NCBI RefSeq assembly: GCF_047730175.1
Contig: NZ_CP159833.1
Coordinates: 2,728,001-2,792,000, forward strand
Reading direction: 5' to 3'
Source of the DNA: Marifrigoribacter sp047730175
GTDB taxonomy: Bacteria; Bacteroidota; Bacteroidia; Flavobacteriales; Flavobacteriaceae
DNA length: 64,000 nucleotides
This document shows, piece by piece, positions 61,405 through 64,000 of this stretch. The position numbers were made by a program, and so were the translations under genes. The stretch's first letter is position 1. Each line of letters opens with the position of its first letter. Below the pieces are notes generated by a model. It saw only the letters and a list, made by a program, of their open reading frames with translations, did not search any database and was not told the DNA's origin.

Positions 61405-64000
61405 ATGCTTAATTTTGATCTTTCAATAACTAAGCCAAATTTACAAAATAATAGTATCGTAGCATTGCAAACACATAGGCAATATTTATTGGTGATTTTC
61501 TTATTTCTACTTTTAGGTAGTACTGCAATGCAATCTCAAGATCTACCTCCTAAAAATGAAGTTGATATCCCAAGCACTGAGAAATCAGACACTTTAACCG
61601 TTTCTATAGAGCCTATCATTTCTGAGGTAAATGAAGCTGTTATTGACTCTGTTAAAACCGACAGTGTTAAACCTAAGCAAGAAACATTAACCGATGTAGT
61701 AGATTATTACGGTAAAGATTATGTGTTTATCAATCGAGAAGAACAAAAAATATATATGTATAATGAAGCATACATCATTTATGGTGATATGCGAATTGAT
61801 GCAGGATTAATTATTTTAGACTATAATAAGAATGAGATTTATGCCAAAGGTATAGATAGTGCAGATGTTTATTCTCAACGTCCTGTGTTTGTTCAAACCA
61901 ACAATACCGTAGAACCAGACTCTATTCGATTTAATTTTGATTCTGAAAAAGCGTTAATTTATAATTCTAGAACCGAACAAAATGGCTTTAACGTTATTGC
62001 TGAAGTAACTAAAAAAGTAAATGATTCAGTTATATTCTTAAAGAATGTGAAATTCACAACTTCTGAAAACCTAGATGACCCTGAATATTACTTTTATACT
62101 CGAAGAGCTAAGTTTGTACCTAAAAAGAAAATAGTAACAGGATTTACCAATATGTATATTGCAGATGTTCCAACTCCTATTGGAATGCCATTTGCTTATT
62201 TTCCACTTTCTGAAGATCGAACTTCTGGTTTTATAATACCAAGTTTTGGTGACAATAATAATCGTGGGTTTTTCTTTCAAAATGGAGGTTATTATTTTGC
62301 ATTGAGTGATTATGTAGATTTTGCTTTACTAGGTGATTATTATACCAATGGTAGTTATGCACTGCGAGGTGAGTCTTCCTATAATTTGCGATATAAGTTT
62401 ACAGGGAATGTAAGTATGCGTTTTGAAAAATTAATTAACAGTGAGCGGGGCTTTGATGACTTTAGTGAAAGTTCTGTTTATAATATCCGTTGGACACATT
62501 CACAAGATGTAAAAGCAAATCCAAGCTCTAGATTTTCTGCTTCTGTTAACTTAGGGAGTAGTAGCTTTTTTCAGGAATCTATTAACCAAATTAATAACTC
62601 CAGTGCATTAGTAAACACATTAAGTTCTTCTATTTCCTATGCAAAGACTTTTGAAGGAGAACCTCAAGTAAATTTTTCTGCAGCTGCAACTCACTCACAA
62701 AATACTAATACTCAATTAATTAATTTATCACTTCCAAATATTAATGCAAGTGTGTCAAGAATTTTCCCATTTGCTCCTAAAACTGGAGTGAAAAAAGGGA
62801 TTATTCAAAATATTAATTTACAATACAGTGTGGCAGGACAAAATCAAATTCAAACTACTGATTCTTTATTTTTCAAAAAAGAAATGTTTGAAGACGCAAA
62901 AATTGGGCTAAGACATTCCATTCCAATTAGCACAAACTTTAAAATTTTAGACTATATCAGTGCATCTGCAAGTACATCTTATCAAGAAACTTGGTTGTTT
63001 AAAACTTTCGAGAAAAGTTATGATGAAGAAACTCAACTAGAGGTAAATGACACGATTAATGGATTTGATGCTTATAGAACCTATAATTTTTCAACAAGCC
63101 TAGGAACAACAATCTATGGAATGTTCAATTTTGGTGAAGATAAAAAGATACAAGCTTTACGTCATGTAGTGCGTCCATCTGTTAGTTATAATATAAATCC
63201 AGCTTTCGACAAATATTATGACTCTTATGAAATACCCACGGCAGATCCTGAAATAAATAACGAAATAGTTGAATACTCTAGATTTCAAGGAACTTTATAT
63301 GGCGCTCCTAGTAAAACATTCTCTAGTAGTATAGGCTTTTCTTTAAGTAATACTATAGAAGCTAAAGTTCGTGATAAAGACACTACTGCTCTAGAAGCTA
63401 AAAAAATAATAATATTAAACAATTTAAATTTTTCGTCAGGTTATAATGTATCTGGAGATTCATTAAAATGGAATCCAGTTCGTTTTACAGGAAGTATTCC
63501 AATTGTAGAAAAATTAGATTTTAACTTTAATGGTTCACTTGATCCTTATGCGCTTGATAATAATAACAGAAGAATAGATAAATTTAATATTGAAAATGGA
63601 GGAAGTCTTTTTAGACTTACAAATGCAAATATTAGTATCAATTATAATTTTTCGAGTAGAGACTTTCAAGGTGATGATGATGATGATGATGATGATGATT
63701 TAAACAATGAAACCTTGCGTAATGGAGGAAGAAGGGACGACTTGTTTGGAGATGGAACAAGTATAAATGACAACACTTTTTATGATGACGAAAATAAAGA
63801 AGAACGTGAAGATCTCGGCTGGTATAATTATGCCATCCCTTGGGATATTCGTTTAGCTTATACAATGACGTATAATAATTCGTCAAGGCAAAGTGAAATT
63901 TCTTCACAATCTCTTATGTTTAGTTCAAATATAGAACTCACACCAAGATGGAGTGTTGGTCTTTCCTCTGGATATGACTTTAAAAACAATGGAATTACAC
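61405..64000 (+). CDS. lptD: LPS-assembly protein LptD (3' end off the window)
   Basis: 865 codons are visible from the ATG at 61405 and the gene continues past the window. An internal hydrophobic signal lies at about residues 29-49 after an unusual 28-residue n-region. Residues about 95-270 hold the OstA/LptA-like jellyroll (DYYGKDYVFINREEQKIYMY), followed by FVPKKKIVTGFTNMYIADVP and the beta-barrel with many alternating strands, as in flavobacterial LptD. LptD inserts lipopolysaccharide in the outer membrane with LptE. A nine-Asp run coded by (GAT)9 sits near residue 757 in a loop. Confidence 0.9.
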   Translation, partial: MLNFDLSITKPNLQNNSIVALQTHRQYLLVIFLFLLLGSTAMQSQDLPPKNEVDIPSTEKSDTLTVSIEPIISEVNEAVIDSVKTDSVKPKQETLTDVVDYYGKDYVFINREEQKIYMYNEAYIIYGDMRIDAGLIILDYNKNEIYAKGIDSADVYSQRPVFVQTNNTVEPDSIRFNFDSEKALIYNSRTEQNGFNVIAEVTKKVNDSVIFLKNVKFTTSENLDDPEYYFYTRRAKFVPKKKIVTGFTNMYIADVPTPIGMPFAYFPLSEDRTSGFIIPSFGDNNNRGFFFQNGGYYFALSDYVDFALLGDYYTNGSYALRGESSYNLRYKFTGNVSMRFEKLINSERGFDDFSESSVYNIRWTHSQDVKANPSSRFSASVNLGSSSFFQESINQINNSSALVNTLSSSISYAKTFEGEPQVNFSAAATHSQNTNTQLINLSLPNINASVSRIFPFAPKTGVKKGIIQNINLQYSVAGQNQIQTTDSLFFKKEMFEDAKIGLRHSIPISTNFKILDYISASASTSYQETWLFKTFEKSYDEETQLEVNDTINGFDAYRTYNFSTSLGTTIYGMFNFGEDKKIQALRHVVRPSVSYNINPAFDKYYDSYEIPTADPEINNEIVEYSRFQGTLYGAPSKTFSSSIGFSLSNTIEAKVRDKDTTALEAKKIIILNNLNFSSGYNVSGDSLKWNPVRFTGSIPIVEKLDFNFNGSLDPYALDNNNRRIDKFNIENGGSLFRLTNANISINYNFSSRDFQGDDDDDDDDDLNNETLRNGGRRDDLFGDGTSINDNTFYDDENKEEREDLGWYNYAIPWDIRLAYTMTYNNSSRQSEISSQSLMFSSNIELTPRWSVGLSSGYDFKNNGIT
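63673..63699 (+). repeat. (GAT)9 microsatellite in lptD
   Basis: Nine consecutive GAT codons give nine Asp in a barrel loop. Its antisense reads as poly-His, which explains an apparent His-rich frame on the other strand. Confidence 0.85.

Noticed and set aside
63638..63907. Minus-strand frame with a run of histidines, as in a metal-binding peptide
   Set aside because: It is the antisense of the (GAT)9 tract inside lptD, whose frame is clearly coding; there is no independent support.
1..64000. tRNA, rRNA, insertion sequences, integrase or prophage genes
   Set aside because: No cloverleaf-like GC-rich segment, transposase motif, terminal inverted repeats or phage structural genes could be found by reading; a tRNAscan or IS search would settle it.

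Overview
The window is AT-rich, gene-dense DNA from a bacterium of the Bacteroidota, most likely a marine or cold-living member of the Flavobacteriaceae. The evidence is C-terminal type IX secretion (T9SS) sorting domains on two secreted proteins, repeated TAnnTTTG promoter boxes (a -33 TTTG or TTG is visible in three cases), no Shine-Dalgarno habit, a flavobacterial LptD, and many small secreted or lipoprotein families typical of this group. I see no rRNA, tRNA, CRISPR array, insertion sequence or prophage. The gene content is mostly chromosomal housekeeping and accessory genes.

Layout. 1-2.4 kb: a redox-repair operon (MsrB, a double-glutaredoxin/thioredoxin-reductase fusion, a redoxin cut by the window edge). 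2.5-9.2 kb: AraC regulator, serine hydrolase, J/KTSC protein, cold-shock protein, fasciclin lipoprotein, SelO. 9.3-13.3 kb: YbbA/YbbP-type ABC transporter facing a TesA-type esterase. 13.4-24.4 kb: secreted unknowns, a DEAD-box helicase, a YHS protein, a Crp/Fnr regulator, a desaturase, a second cold-shock-domain protein, a TPR adenylate cyclase, a DedA-like membrane protein and a nitroreductase. 24.5-34 kb: RNA metabolism and repair (sigma-like protein, uracil-DNA glycosylase, DbpA-like and RhlE-like helicases, RlmF, a DEAH helicase). 34.2-39.5 kb: a LipL32-like protein, a penicillin-acylase-family enzyme, an M19 dipeptidase and an orphan ExbD. 39.6-40.1 kb: twin 29-codon genes and a 46-codon gene. 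40.1-48.8 kb: another DEAD-box helicase, a T9SS-tagged di-haem peroxidase, a VanX-like dipeptidase, MscS and several unknowns. 49-55.3 kb: an OmpA/HhH/Na+-symporter operon facing a GH3-beta-lactamase fusion. 55.6-61.2 kb: a seven-gene minus-strand run (amidase, MlaD, Fe-S proteins, HAD protein, DUF2147). 61.4 kb to the end: lptD, truncated by the window.

Two themes stand out. First, RNA remodelling: four DEAD-box helicases plus one DEAH helicase, two cold-shock-domain proteins and an rRNA methyltransferase lie in 35 kb, which fits life in the cold. Second, gene decay: I can read six broken genes that have no usable ATG-started frame (amine-oxidase tail, LysE with an internal deletion, a doubly frameshifted gene, two gene tails near 43 kb, and a membrane protein with an early TGA).

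The best candidates for something undescribed are the tandem basic micropeptide genes at 39.6-39.9 kb, whose differences are mostly synonymous, and the LipL32 homologue at 34.3 kb.
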